Below, piece after piece: positions 13,758-22,233 of a stretch of DNA of 23,466 bases. The stretch spans positions 1 to 23,466 of the forward strand of contig JAMCSQ010000001.1 in assembly GCA_023378805.1 (NCBI GenBank), given 5' to 3'. Both the position numbers and the translations under genes were made by a program. The stretch comes from Candidatus Parvarchaeota archaeon. GTDB taxonomy: Archaea; Nanobdellota; Nanobdellia; Parvarchaeales; Parvarchaeaceae. The notes beneath the pieces are model-generated. The model made no database searches. It had not been told where the DNA came from and was given only the letters and a program-made list of their open reading frames with translations. Numbering within the stretch: the first letter of the stretch is position 1; every line of letters begins with the position of its first letter.

Positions 13758-14756
13758 ATGGGCGTTAAGTTGAATGGTTTGTTCGAATCCAAAAAAATAA
13801 AGATGGCGGAACTTTCCGGAAAGGGAATAGCGATAGATGCCTTTAACTGGATATTTCAGTTTCTGACGACTATAAGAATGGCAGACGGCTCTTACCTAAC
13901 AGATTCAAAGGGAAGAGTGACTACACATTTAAATGGTCTGTTTTATCGTTCAGTTTCCCTATTGGAAAACAGGATAAAACCCGTTTTTGTGTTTGATGGG
14001 AAAGCACCAAAATTCAAGAAAGAAACCCTGCTGGAAAGGGAAAAGACAAAAGAAGAAGCAATGGAAAAGATGGAGCATGCCGCAACTCCAGAAGAAAAAG
14101 CAATGTACATGCGTAGAATTGCAAGGATAGATGATTACATAATAGATTCTTCAAAAGAGCTTCTTGATTACCTGGGAATACCTTATGTACAGGCACCAGC
14201 AGAAGGAGAAGCGCAGGCCGCAGTTCTAAGTCAGCAGGGAAAAGTGTTTGCAGCCGCTTCACAGGACTATGATACCTTGCTTTTCGGTGCAAAGCGCGTG
14301 ATTAGAAACCTTAACATAACAAACAAGAAAAAGGTAAGTGGAAAGGGAATAACCAAAGGAATTTTTCCGGAGGTAATAGACGCAAGCTATAATTTAAGCA
14401 AGCTAGGGCTAAGTAGGGAGCAGCTTATAATTTTGTCGCTTTTTGTTGGAACAGATTACAATAAAGGAGTTGATGGTATAGGCCCAAAGAAAGCGCTTAA
14501 ACTGGTTAAAGAGAAAGAAAGAACCGAGCTTTTTAATACCTATGATTTCAGAGCAGTTTATAACATAAATGAAATCTATGATTATTTTATTTCTCCTAAT
14601 ACTATTGAGGTTAACGGAGATTTGGATCCAATCAAAATCGAAAAAGATAAACTTATAAAATTCTTATGCGATGAACACAGTTTTTCAAGGGAGAGAATAA
14701 ATCAATACTTGGAAAAATTGAAAACAGAAGATAATTCGCTTTCTTTTTATGGATGA
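13758..14756 (+). CDS. fen1: Flap endonuclease 1
   Basis: FEN1 cuts 5' flaps during Okazaki-fragment maturation and repair. The 332-residue protein starts with MGVKL, needed because Gly2 contributes to the active site. The acidic cluster is present: Asp27 (AIDAFN), Asp80 (VFDGK), Glu149 and Glu151 (PAEGEA), Asp170 and Asp172 (SQDYDTLLF), and Asp233 (GTDYNKGV). A helix-hairpin-helix DNA-binding segment follows (VDGIGPKKALKLV). The C-terminus ends NSLSFYG instead of a normal PIP box (QxxLxxFF); the aromatic pair is one residue too close to the Leu, so PCNA binding may be altered. It overlaps the DUF357 gene by eight bases. Confidence 0.96.
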   Translation: MGVKLNGLFESKKIKMAELSGKGIAIDAFNWIFQFLTTIRMADGSYLTDSKGRVTTHLNGLFYRSVSLLENRIKPVFVFDGKAPKFKKETLLEREKTKEEAMEKMEHAATPEEKAMYMRRIARIDDYIIDSSKELLDYLGIPYVQAPAEGEAQAAVLSQQGKVFAAASQDYDTLLFGAKRVIRNLNITNKKKVSGKGITKGIFPEVIDASYNLSKLGLSREQLIILSLFVGTDYNKGVDGIGPKKALKLVKEKERTELFNTYDFRAVYNINEIYDYFISPNTIEVNGDLDPIKIEKDKLIKFLCDEHSFSRERINQYLEKLKTEDNSLSFYG

Positions 14757-15024
14757 TAATTTAAAGGAAAGAACAGAAAAGGAGATAGCTATGATGGAGA
14801 AAGTTTTCAGGTCTTTGTCGGTAAAAGACCGTAAAAATAAGTTTTCTTCGGATTTTTTTGACATGTCATCCAATTATTTTAATGATAGTAAATTTTTTGT
14901 CGGGAAAAAAGATTATCTGAGGGCATTTGAAGCAGTAGTTATAAGCTGGGCTTACATTGATGCGGGCATTAAAGTGGGTTTATTTGAGGTGCCTGCTAAT
15001 TTAAGGGAATATTTCACTGTTTAG
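14749..15024 (+). CDS. DUF357 family protein
   Basis: This is a small 91-residue helical protein of an archaeal family of unknown function. The family pattern is visible in YFNDSKFFVGKKDYLRAFEA (about residues 43-62) followed by SWAYIDAGIKVGLFEV. The N-terminal half is charged and helical. It is predicted cytoplasmic. Its ATG lies inside the last codons of fen1 (eight-base overlap), suggesting translational coupling and a possible role tied to DNA processing, though the family is uncharacterised. Confidence 0.85.
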   Translation: MDDNLKERTEKEIAMMEKVFRSLSVKDRKNKFSSDFFDMSSNYFNDSKFFVGKKDYLRAFEAVVISWAYIDAGIKVGLFEVPANLREYFTV

Positions 15025-15055
15025 CCAAAAATGAATGTTTAAGTCAATGGAAATA

Positions 15056-15063
15056 TTTATATA
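15056..15063 (+). promoter_or_regulatory. TATA box for the first surface-protein gene
   Basis: TTTATATA, centred about 25 bases before the ATG at 15085, fitting a leaderless transcript that starts the surface-protein series. Confidence 0.55.
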
Positions 15064-15084
15064 TTATAACGTAGTAAAGATTTT

Positions 15085-16290
15085 ATGGCATTGGAGAGGG
15101 AAAGGATTCCCGCCGTTGTAGTGTTAATGCTTATACTTATAGGTTCGATAGTAATTTATCTGCTTCTTGTTCCACCTCCTGTGGCATATAAGCTTCTTGG
15201 TATAAACAACAGCAATGTATCAGCGCCATCAATACCTGTGGGAGAGTACTATCAGAATCTTAATACATACATAGGCGGAAACAGCCAGCCGGTCAACACT
15301 TCCTATCTTTTAGGTACATTTGGTGTAAATTACCCGATTGTTAATTCAACAATTTTCAATTCCAGTCAAGTATCTGTAAGTTCTAGTATATTCGGCTCTT
15401 CGTCCTATGACATAAGTTTAAATCTCTCTCAGTCCTCCGCATATTTCATTGAGGTAGTAGTTGAATCAGTGTCCGGCACTCCAAAACTTAGTTTTTCATT
15501 GAACGGTAATTCATTCTTTTCTACGCTGCCGTCAAGCAATGAAATTATAAATGAAGAAATACCTGCAGGTAAAACAGGTAAGAACGTTATAGCAATAACA
15601 GATAATTTGAATGGGTTCGCATTATCCCAGTCGTTTAAACTTGCAAAAATAGAGATTATAAGAGAGCAAGGCAAAAACAATGCAAATAATGTGCCTATAA
15701 AAGTTCTGACTTTTAGCGGCGTTGGTGATTATTCAGTAGTCTACACGCCGATAGGGTATGGGAATTTAAATGTTTCTGTCAACAATCAAGTTATATCCAG
15801 TATAAGAATTGGCAATGACTCACAGCTAACAGTAAACATTCCTTCTATCATAATATCAAAAGCTATCCGAGCATCAAATCTTTCAAGTTCCTCGATAGTG
15901 CTTCCATTGTTATTCAACGTTGATTTTCAGCCTGCACTCAATGTTTCTTACGAGATAGCAAATGCCTATTTGAACTATACAATACCATATATAGCTGCGA
16001 ATTCTCCAACATTTTATTATTCTGTGAATGCAACAAATGCAAATTATCTGCTTACACTTTATGTGTCCAGTATAGTTAGAAAAGGCAATGTTTACCTTTA
16101 CTTTACGCCAAGTGGGGCAAATCTGACTATTGCTGCAAATACCCTTTCTGATGGTGAGAATGTACTTCTTATCCCCTCAAATTTCATTGGAGTTACTGAA
16201 ACCAATGGCAATTATAGTGGGACAATAAAACTATCTACGAATGGTTTAATTATTCCTTCGTATGTTTCGATAAAATCGGTTAAAGATTGA
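15085..16290 (+). CDS. Signal-anchored extracellular protein 1
   Basis: The protein has 401 residues. Basic residues in ALERER precede one hydrophobic helix at about residues 9-29, and the rest is predicted outside the cell. The segment after the helix (LVPPPVAYKLLGI) has the Pro-rich neck and KLLGI turn I associate with a conserved DPANN membrane protein, though I cannot name the family securely. The exterior is rich in Ser, Asn and Val/Ile alternation, suggesting beta-sandwich domains, and carries many Asn-X-Ser/Thr sites that could be N-glycosylated. No enzymatic motif or cysteine is visible. It has its own leaderless-type promoter and stands first in a run of five anchored proteins. Confidence 0.75.
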   Translation: MALERERIPAVVVLMLILIGSIVIYLLLVPPPVAYKLLGINNSNVSAPSIPVGEYYQNLNTYIGGNSQPVNTSYLLGTFGVNYPIVNSTIFNSSQVSVSSSIFGSSSYDISLNLSQSSAYFIEVVVESVSGTPKLSFSLNGNSFFSTLPSSNEIINEEIPAGKTGKNVIAITDNLNGFALSQSFKLAKIEIIREQGKNNANNVPIKVLTFSGVGDYSVVYTPIGYGNLNVSVNNQVISSIRIGNDSQLTVNIPSIIISKAIRASNLSSSSIVLPLLFNVDFQPALNVSYEIANAYLNYTIPYIAANSPTFYYSVNATNANYLLTLYVSSIVRKGNVYLYFTPSGANLTIAANTLSDGENVLLIPSNFIGVTETNGNYSGTIKLSTNGLIIPSYVSIKSVKD

Positions 16291-16292
16291 AA

Positions 16293-16300
16293 TTTATATA
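16293..16300 (+). promoter_or_regulatory. TATA box for the zinc-finger surface protein
   Basis: TTTATATA directly after the previous stop codon, centred about 28 bases before the ATG at 16325. Confidence 0.55.
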
Positions 16301-16324
16301 TAGCAATATCTTATATTTCTTATT

Positions 16325-17797
16325 ATGTTGCTTAAACTAAACAGAAAAGGACAGGCAGCCCCAGGAGGGACTGCACCAACTCCGCCTCCACCAACTCCTC
16401 CGACACCTTCTCCTAATCCAAAGAATAATAGCAATTATGGCAAAAAAGGCAGGCATGTATGCGAGATCTGCGGAAGACATTTTAAAACTAAGACGGCTCT
16501 TCGTTATCATCAGATGCATGATGAAGGAGTATCTCCCGAGTTTATAAGGTTAGAAGAGGAAAACAAGGCAAAAACCAGATTATTTGATACTGGTCCAATG
16601 ATTAAGAGTGTAAAGAAAAATTCAATTATTCTTGCACCATTTCTTATACTTTTAGTATTAATTGTTGTATACTTTATATTTGTTGCACCTACAAATGTCG
16701 GTATAGTTTACACCGAAGTTACCTATGGTTCAATCTTTTCAAAGATAGGAAGCCTACTTTCTTCCGGTATTTCTTCAATTTCAACCTTCATTGCAGAGGT
16801 ACAAAATCCCAATCTTTTAGCTACTCAACCACAGATTACCGCTGTAAATTCAACCCCTACTTTTTTATCTTTTCTTACTTTTAGTTACCCTCCAAATCAA
16901 GAAGTGGTCCTTACAACAAATCCACAGCAGGGAACTATCCTCTACTCTGTTTACAACAGTGGCAACGTTCCATTAGGACCTGATACCCCAAATAACCTGG
17001 AAGTTAATATCTCCTGCGGAAGTACTATCTCCTCAGGTGCTGCGGAATTCTGTCAGGATATGCTGACAAAATTTATAACTCCTTCAGAAACACAAAGTTC
17101 TCCACCAGCAATAAAAAATTCCAGTTTAGTTAACATACTTGTGCAGGGCGAAACAAAGGAAAATACGACAACGTTTCAATTGTCATGCCCGCCTTCTGCA
17201 GATAAGCTTACTTTTCCGTTATCCATATCGTTTCTAGGAAGTTTCCTAGTTAAGAATTACACGGCAGCTGTTATTTTACCAATAGAATTCATGTCAGATT
17301 CTTTTCAATCTCAATTAGTTTCATCTGCACAGGCATTTGTACCCGCAGAGCCTTCTTTTAATTTCTATTCAGCTGGGCCGGTCCAGATAGAAGTATACAC
17401 AGTAGTAAAGCAGCCGATAATAACCAAGGCAGATTCCATTCCATTAGAAGTAACCTTAAAAAACAATGGTAATTATCCATATGAGATAAATAATCTATCA
17501 TTATACATAAACAAAGCTTTCTATCCATCAAACCCTACAACAAGTTATTGGAACTGCGTAACAGCAAGTCCTATTCAAAGACAGGGTTTCCAATTCCCAG
17601 GTTCGGGTTATTGGGATTGTTATATAAACAACAGCAAGGTGTTAAGCTCCGGGTCAAATTTTTATCTTGATCTCAGCCCTGTTAGTTCATTGAATGGGAT
17701 GCACTTCAATACAATGACAGTGCTTGGCTATGTAAATTATAATTACAATGAGACTTTAAACATGCCAGTTGTTATAGCAAATCAAATGTGCACTTAA
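16325..17797 (+). CDS. Membrane-anchored surface protein with cytoplasmic C2H2-like zinc finger
   Basis: The order of parts in this 490-residue protein is unusual. Residues 1-16 are basic and contain RKGQAA, and residues 17-32 are almost all Pro and Thr/Ser. A C2H2-like finger follows at 46-65 (Cys46, Cys49, His62, His65) with Phe53 and Leu59 at the classical core positions. The two His residues are two apart, where three to five is usual. A charged linker leads to one transmembrane helix at about 100-120, then some 370 residues of Ser/Asn/Pro-rich, beta-like exterior with paired cysteines. The charge pattern puts the finger in the cytoplasm. It could bind DNA, RNA or a protein partner and tie it to the surface. 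KGQ resembles a class III signal peptide cleavage site, but no hydrophobic helix follows it directly. Confidence 0.82.
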   Translation: MLLKLNRKGQAAPGGTAPTPPPPTPPTPSPNPKNNSNYGKKGRHVCEICGRHFKTKTALRYHQMHDEGVSPEFIRLEEENKAKTRLFDTGPMIKSVKKNSIILAPFLILLVLIVVYFIFVAPTNVGIVYTEVTYGSIFSKIGSLLSSGISSISTFIAEVQNPNLLATQPQITAVNSTPTFLSFLTFSYPPNQEVVLTTNPQQGTILYSVYNSGNVPLGPDTPNNLEVNISCGSTISSGAAEFCQDMLTKFITPSETQSSPPAIKNSSLVNILVQGETKENTTTFQLSCPPSADKLTFPLSISFLGSFLVKNYTAAVILPIEFMSDSFQSQLVSSAQAFVPAEPSFNFYSAGPVQIEVYTVVKQPIITKADSIPLEVTLKNNGNYPYEINNLSLYINKAFYPSNPTTSYWNCVTASPIQRQGFQFPGSGYWDCYINNSKVLSSGSNFYLDLSPVSSLNGMHFNTMTVLGYVNYNYNETLNMPVVIANQMCT

Positions 17798-17798
17798 T

Positions 17799-18794
17799 AT
17801 GGTAAATAAAAAAGGATCAAGCGGAAGCGGAATTGCAACAGGAGTATTTGTACTTGTTATAGTAATAATATTATTTCTGTATGGCCCATACCTTTTGAAT
17901 AGTATCGGTATTTCTTCAGTTCCAAGTGCCACTTCATTGGGCCACACTGTTGCTGTCGGCGTATTGTCAGTAAACGCACCTGCAAGAGTTTCTCCATCGT
18001 CAACATTTGGCACAACTTTTCTCATAGCAAATAATCTAAACGGAAATGCTGCTAGAAACATCTATTTTTGCCTTGATAATCTTGGGTTATTTTCTATTTT
18101 ATCTAGTCCGGAAACTTCTTCTCCAAACCCAAATGGTAATGCAATAACAAGTGGAAGATGCGTAAGTATATCCTCGCTTGCAACTGGTGATATTCTATCA
18201 GAAGGCTTTACTCTTTCAGCCCCTCCTGTAAATACCTACGGAAACATACAGTACTCGCAGAATATAGGCTACTACCTCAATTTTTCATATGTTTCTACAG
18301 CTTCACAGCAACTTGAATTTACTTCACAGAGCGCAAGCACAAGCGGGAATTATCCCCCTCCTGTAACACAGCCTTCTGGAGTTACTGCAGGGCCTATAGA
18401 CCTTTCATCATCTTCTTCTCAGCCGGTAGTTTATGGACAGGATATCCAGCTTGGAATATCCCTTAACAATGTAGGCACTGGTATACCTATAGGAAATACG
18501 CAGATAACAATCTATATGAATAGCTCTGTAATAAACATAACAGCTGCAAATAACTTAGGTTTTTCAATTAAATCTTTTCCAAACGGAACGGCAGTGTTCT
18601 CAAAGGCCATAACTATAAGCTCGACTGGCGCTTCTATAGAACTGCCGATATCATTAAGTGCAAATGAAGAAAGTAAACTGTCCAGTTTGAACATTCCTTA
18701 TATACAGGCAGACATGCGTTTTACCGTTTCATATTCTTATGAACAGGAGGGATATTTCCCGGTGGGTCTGTACATAGAACCATATTCTCCTTAA
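17799..18794 (+). CDS. Signal-anchored surface protein 3, pilin-like N-terminus
   Basis: The protein has 331 residues. A short basic start (MVNKKGSSGSG) leads straight into a hydrophobic helix at about residues 12-28, as in class III (pilin-type) signal peptides, with possible cleavage after KKG. The conserved pilin Glu5 is absent, so a plain signal anchor is the alternative. The exterior begins with a domain like those in the next two genes (SVNAPARVSPSSTFGTTFLI, then a cysteine-bearing stretch). A Ser/Pro-rich linker and a second beta-type domain (QPVVYGQDIQLGISLNNVG, near residue 207) follow, reminiscent of CARDB/Ig-like cell-surface folds. Its ATG is one base after the zinc-finger gene, so the two are probably one operon. 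Confidence 0.72.
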   Translation: MVNKKGSSGSGIATGVFVLVIVIILFLYGPYLLNSIGISSVPSATSLGHTVAVGVLSVNAPARVSPSSTFGTTFLIANNLNGNAARNIYFCLDNLGLFSILSSPETSSPNPNGNAITSGRCVSISSLATGDILSEGFTLSAPPVNTYGNIQYSQNIGYYLNFSYVSTASQQLEFTSQSASTSGNYPPPVTQPSGVTAGPIDLSSSSSQPVVYGQDIQLGISLNNVGTGIPIGNTQITIYMNSSVINITAANNLGFSIKSFPNGTAVFSKAITISSTGASIELPISLSANEESKLSSLNIPYIQADMRFTVSYSYEQEGYFPVGLYIEPYSP

Positions 18795-18806
18795 TGACTT
18801 AAAGGT

Positions 18807-18814
18807 TTTTATAG
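18807..18814 (+). promoter_or_regulatory. TATA box for surface protein 4
   Basis: TTTTATAG within GGTTTTTATAGTT, centred about 25 bases before the ATG at 18836, fitting leaderless initiation. Confidence 0.5.
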
Positions 18815-18835
18815 TTAATTTACTATTGTTATTTT

Positions 18836-19771
18836 ATGAATAATTATGGTGCAAGCGGATCGGCGATTGCTGGGATTCTAATAATAGTTATAATACTAAT
18901 CGTTGTAATCTATGGCTTTAATAGCAGTGCTTTTAATCTTGGAAAGTCCCCCTCTTCAAAACTACCCGGTACATTTAGCATATCTGCAGCTGCAAATATG
19001 TCTCAGCTTTATTCAGGCAAATCCTCACCTTTATATGTGACAGTTTTTAATCCTCTTAATCAGTCCTTAAATGCAAATCTTATTGTGCTTACTGCACCGC
19101 CAGTTTCGATTTCTCCTTCTTCAAAAGTCATTACAATACCTGCAAACATGAAAACTCAGTCAACAATATTTTTTAATGCTTCATGCACCAGCTCAACAGG
19201 ATCAGTTATTCCTTATTTCTCACTGGAAGTGCATAATTTTTGGCAGAATCTTACAACGTCTATAGTTACTTATCCCTATGGGACAAAGTCAACTTTGATA
19301 CCTCAGTCAGTCTTCTTCAATCCAAATCAAGGCTTTATGTCTTTATCAGCAGCTCCAACAGTAGTCGAAACACAGATACCAGGTGGTTCGCTTTCAACGA
19401 CTATTACATTTACTGCTTCTCCAAATTACAATTACGGTAATTATAAATCAGGGAATCCCTACACAACCATTTCAAATAATAATCCCAATGGTTACATAAG
19501 CAGTATAAACCTTTATATAAGTAATTCAACTGGCGGGATTGCGAGCGCCCTTGTGTATTATAACGGTCAAAATTATCCTTTCTCAGTTTCTGGTAAGACA
19601 CTTGCTTTGACTTTACATGATGTAAACCTTGCTTTAATAACTTCTGGTTCAGGGTTGCCGTTGGAAATAACGGTGATAAACAGCAACTCAAGTTCACAGA
19701 ATGTAGTAACTATAGACACGAACTATAACTATTACCTTGCATTCAATAGCAATCAAATCTCTTGTATATAA
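18836..19771 (+). CDS. Signal-anchored surface protein 4, paralogue of the next gene
   Basis: The protein has 311 residues. MNNYGASGSAIAG leads into a hydrophobic helix to about residue 27, pilin-like in layout but without Lys/Arg before the Gly. The exterior starts with FSISAAANMSQLYSGKSSPL, aligning with FNVSASTSLSHLYTGQNINF of the following gene. That similarity continues through a beta-rich first domain, so the two genes are a duplication. The second half is Asn/Tyr/Ser-rich with a proline-poor beta pattern and several Asn-X-Ser/Thr sites. No catalytic motif is visible. Its stop codon is two bases before the ATG of the next gene. Confidence 0.72.
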   Translation: MNNYGASGSAIAGILIIVIILIVVIYGFNSSAFNLGKSPSSKLPGTFSISAAANMSQLYSGKSSPLYVTVFNPLNQSLNANLIVLTAPPVSISPSSKVITIPANMKTQSTIFFNASCTSSTGSVIPYFSLEVHNFWQNLTTSIVTYPYGTKSTLIPQSVFFNPNQGFMSLSAAPTVVETQIPGGSLSTTITFTASPNYNYGNYKSGNPYTTISNNNPNGYISSINLYISNSTGGIASALVYYNGQNYPFSVSGKTLALTLHDVNLALITSGSGLPLEITVINSNSSSQNVVTIDTNYNYYLAFNSNQISCI

Positions 19772-19773
19772 TT

Positions 19774-20658
19774 ATGAAAAACAAAGCACAATCCGGAGTT
19801 ATAATAATAATAGTTCTTATAATAATAGTTGGAGTTTTCTTTCTTTATAAGTCAGGGTATATAAATTTTAATAATATCAGTCCTACAACAAAACAAAGCA
19901 CAAATGCATTCCTGCCGATATCCTTTAATGTTTCTGCTTCTACCTCATTGTCTCATCTTTACACCGGCCAAAACATAAACTTTATCTCAAATGTATTTAA
20001 CCATGGCAAGAATTATCTTAATATTGTTTTAACAGCTTATGGCTGTCCTTTTCTGCCGATACAAAATAAAAGTTTTTCAATACCCCCAAATTCTCCTTCT
20101 TCAATTACTTGGACATTTTCAAGCAGTAGCTCAGGAACATGCACGTTGACTTTCAGTGCCTGTTTTAATGCAGTTTCATACACAAATTATCCCTTGACAA
20201 TAGAAAACTACAATTTCAGCGGCAATGCTCCTGTTTCTTCACAGACTTCCTCTTCAGGTCTCCCAATAAGCATAGGATTACAGGTAGTAAACACAACGAT
20301 TGTTGGAGAGCCCGTTCCGATAAACAAGACAGAATACGTTGAAGGAAACGTTCTAACACCATTAGGTTCTGCATCAAAGCTTAATTGGTTAAACATAAAA
20401 ATAAACAATGGAAAAGGTTATTTTCTTTCTCCTACAGGCAGTACATATATTATAGATCCAAGTATAAACATATCCTCCCCGCAGCAATACCCACTTAATT
20501 TTCAGTTAGGTAGACCACCACAGGTGCCTTTTTTATTTACTGTGAACCCGGTTTCTAATTCTATTGGGTATAGTTCGGATATATCAATAAACATCAGTGC
20601 CGGCTATACCTATTGTTTGACATCAGTTGGAACACCGATAACGGTAAATCCTACTTAG
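19774..20658 (+). CDS. Signal-anchored surface protein 5, class III-like signal
   Basis: I place the start at the ATG at 19774. An in-frame TTG 12 bases upstream would overlap the previous gene and add only four residues. The 294-residue protein begins MKNKAQSGVIIIIVLIIIVG; a basic n-region, KA-QSG and an immediate hydrophobic helix resemble a class III signal peptide with cleavage before Gln6. The exterior (about residues 45-294) has a first domain paralogous to the upstream gene, here with added cysteines (YGCPF, GTCTLTFSACF) that could form disulfides. A second beta domain ends in ISAGYTYC. Function is unknown; a minor pilin or adhesin is possible. Its stop codon is two bases from that of the convergent dphB gene. 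Confidence 0.72.
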   Translation: MKNKAQSGVIIIIVLIIIVGVFFLYKSGYINFNNISPTTKQSTNAFLPISFNVSASTSLSHLYTGQNINFISNVFNHGKNYLNIVLTAYGCPFLPIQNKSFSIPPNSPSSITWTFSSSSSGTCTLTFSACFNAVSYTNYPLTIENYNFSGNAPVSSQTSSSGLPISIGLQVVNTTIVGEPVPINKTEYVEGNVLTPLGSASKLNWLNIKINNGKGYFLSPTGSTYIIDPSINISSPQQYPLNFQLGRPPQVPFLFTVNPVSNSIGYSSDISINISAGYTYCLTSVGTPITVNPT

Positions 20659-20660
20659 AA

Positions 20661-21398
20661 CTAGTTTATAACCCCCAGCGCTTCCTTTTCATTTTCGTTT
20701 AGTTTACCTGGAATAATGAGTGAGCAAGGGGGTTCCAGATTCTTAATTTCAATATTGCTGGCTTTTACTATTTTTTGGCAATCGCTACCTATTTTTGATA
20801 TTGCAATTACATTTTCCCAGTCTACTATCTTCAGGTCTTTCTTTCTTTCTATCTCTTTGAGTATTTGAATTGCTTTATAAGGTTCTACAAACTCCTCTTT
20901 ATTCTTTACTTCTAATAAAACAAGTGAGTGGTAGCCGCATTCTATGTTTTTTTGTATAATCTCAAAAAAGCTTTCAGGATGGAAATTTTCGCTGTAAATA
21001 GGTATGCTTGTAGTTCCGCCGAATTTATACATAGATAATCCGGTTTCGCCGACTGCTGTAAATATGCTGGAAGAATGAAGTATCTTAATCTTGATTTCTA
21101 GATTTTTGCATTCCTGTATCAGCGAAAAATGTGTTGTTGCAGCAAGAGGATCGCCGGGTATTAACACTGCCAGTTTTTCTTTTGATGCCTTTTTCAAAAT
21201 TGCATCGCTTTCCATTACTTCTCTTCTTATCACTTCTATTTTTTTGCCAACCTCCTTTTCAAGCTCTTCCAGGAAACTTATATCATTTAAGTTGGTATAT
21301 CTTTCAAGTAAAATCTCATCGCATTCTTTCAGTTCATTTATAGCCCTCAAGGGCAAATCATTTAAATAATATAACCCCGTACCAATTAAGTATAACAT
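20661..21398 (-). CDS. dphB: Diphthine synthase
   Basis: This SAM-dependent methyltransferase builds diphthamide on the conserved His of elongation factor 2. The 245-residue protein has the family landmarks: MLYLIGTGLYYLNDLPLRAI at the N-terminus, ERYTN, the SAM-binding IPGDPLAATTH (about residues 79-89), then HSSSIFTAVGETGLSMYKFG. The length is slightly below the usual 260. Its start codon overlaps that of the divergent prepilin peptidase within CATG. Its likely TATA box therefore lies inside the peptidase coding sequence. Apart from this promoter arrangement there is no evident link to the pilus genes. Confidence 0.95.
   Translation of the reverse strand: MLYLIGTGLYYLNDLPLRAINELKECDEILLERYTNLNDISFLEELEKEVGKKIEVIRREVMESDAILKKASKEKLAVLIPGDPLAATTHFSLIQECKNLEIKIKILHSSSIFTAVGETGLSMYKFGGTTSIPIYSENFHPESFFEIIQKNIECGYHSLVLLEVKNKEEFVEPYKAIQILKEIERKKDLKIVDWENVIAISKIGSDCQKIVKASNIEIKNLEPPCSLIIPGKLNENEKEALGVIN
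21361..21368 (+). promoter_or_regulatory. TATA box for the prepilin peptidase, inside dphB
   Basis: TTTAAATA, centred about 32 bases before the ATG at 21397. It lies within codons 11-13 of dphB on the opposite strand. Confidence 0.55.
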
Positions 21399-22230
21399 GG
21401 TATATCAAATGGATTATCTGATATTTATCTTTGTACTTTTGATGTTGCTGATCGCTTCTATTCAGGATTTTAGGAACAGGGAAGTACCGGATTCTATAAG
21501 CTACATGCTTATAGCGGGTACGCTGATGCTTTCATTTATTTATTCTATAGCTTACAACACTATTTCAAATCTTATTTATATACCCCTTGCGATATTTCTG
21601 CTTTTTGGGTTCTCTTATTTTATGTATCGTTTAGGGCAGTGGGGTGGGGGAGACGTAAAGCTCATGCTGGGATTAAGCTTTGTTTTTACCTATTTAAACG
21701 TTTTTTCTAACAAGTCTTTTATTGCTTTGTTTATAAACATCCTTCTTTTTGGAGGCATTTATGGGTTAATAGGCACAATATTCCTTGGAGTAATAAAGAT
21801 AAAGGCCCTTAAAAAACACTTTAAATGGTATGATCTCCCTTTTTTCATTTCGTCTGCTTTAATTATAATTTTTTCGGTTATTTTAATCCCGTTTCCAATA
21901 AACATTTTTATCGCAGCGGGCACTTTCATGATGTTCTCTATCCGCTTTGTATTTCTGGTGGCGAATAACCTTATGTATGTAGAGGAAAAGGTTTCAAAAC
22001 TTACTGAAGGGGACTGGCTTGCGGAATCGCCTAAAGATGAAAATCACAAAAAAATAGTACCTGAAAGAAATACTGGATTAACAAGTGGAGATATTCAAAA
22101 GCTAAAGGAAAAAGGAATAAAAGAAGTTATAATTAAGATAGGTCTGCCATTTGTCCCCGGCATATTCTTTGCAGTTCTTATAACAGTTTTATTGGGTAAT
22201 CCATTCCTTCAGCTTTTTTCCGTTTTGTAA
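21397..22230 (+). CDS. Prepilin peptidase (A24 family, archaeal PibD/EppA-like)
   Basis: This membrane aspartyl protease would cleave class III signal peptides of archaeal pilins or archaellins at the cytoplasmic face. The 277-residue protein has catalytic Asp24 in QDFRNREVPD, where the family shows D-x-R-x-R-x-x-P-D. The second aspartate, Asp86, is in GGGDVKLMLGLS, the GxGD motif. Around six hydrophobic segments precede a soluble section with GDWLAES and GLTSGDIQKLKEKGIKEV, then IGLPFVPGIFFAVLI. That tail matches the archaeal A24 C-terminal domain (Pfam Arc_PepC_II type). A second ATG at 21409 (MDYLIF) would avoid the start-codon overlap with dphB. A prepilin gene lies just downstream, its natural substrate. 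Family-level assignment is secure; whether it serves pili or archaella is not shown. Confidence 0.92.
   Translation: MVYQMDYLIFIFVLLMLLIASIQDFRNREVPDSISYMLIAGTLMLSFIYSIAYNTISNLIYIPLAIFLLFGFSYFMYRLGQWGGGDVKLMLGLSFVFTYLNVFSNKSFIALFINILLFGGIYGLIGTIFLGVIKIKALKKHFKWYDLPFFISSALIIIFSVILIPFPINIFIAAGTFMMFSIRFVFLVANNLMYVEEKVSKLTEGDWLAESPKDENHKKIVPERNTGLTSGDIQKLKEKGIKEVIIKIGLPFVPGIFFAVLITVLLGNPFLQLFSVL
21420..21430 (-). promoter_or_regulatory. TATA-like box for dphB, inside the prepilin peptidase gene
   Basis: AGATAAATATC on the minus strand, centred about 27 bases before the dphB ATG, lying within codons 8-12 of the peptidase gene. Confidence 0.45.
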
Positions 22231-22233
22231 TAA

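Noticed and set aside
13775..13795. GTTCGAATCC, resembling a tRNA T-loop
   Set aside because: It lies in the conserved N-terminal codons of fen1 (NGLFESKKI). No matching acceptor, D or anticodon arms are found around it.
16376..16420. Pro-codon-rich stretch as a DNA-level repeat or CRISPR-like array
   Set aside because: The copies are short CCN codon runs of a Pro-rich linker in frame, without spacers or conserved repeat units. No CRISPR array is seen anywhere in the window.
19762..19773. TTG start for surface protein 5, giving four extra residues
   Set aside because: It would overlap the previous gene. The ATG at 19774, two bases after that gene's stop, gives a better class III-like N-terminus.
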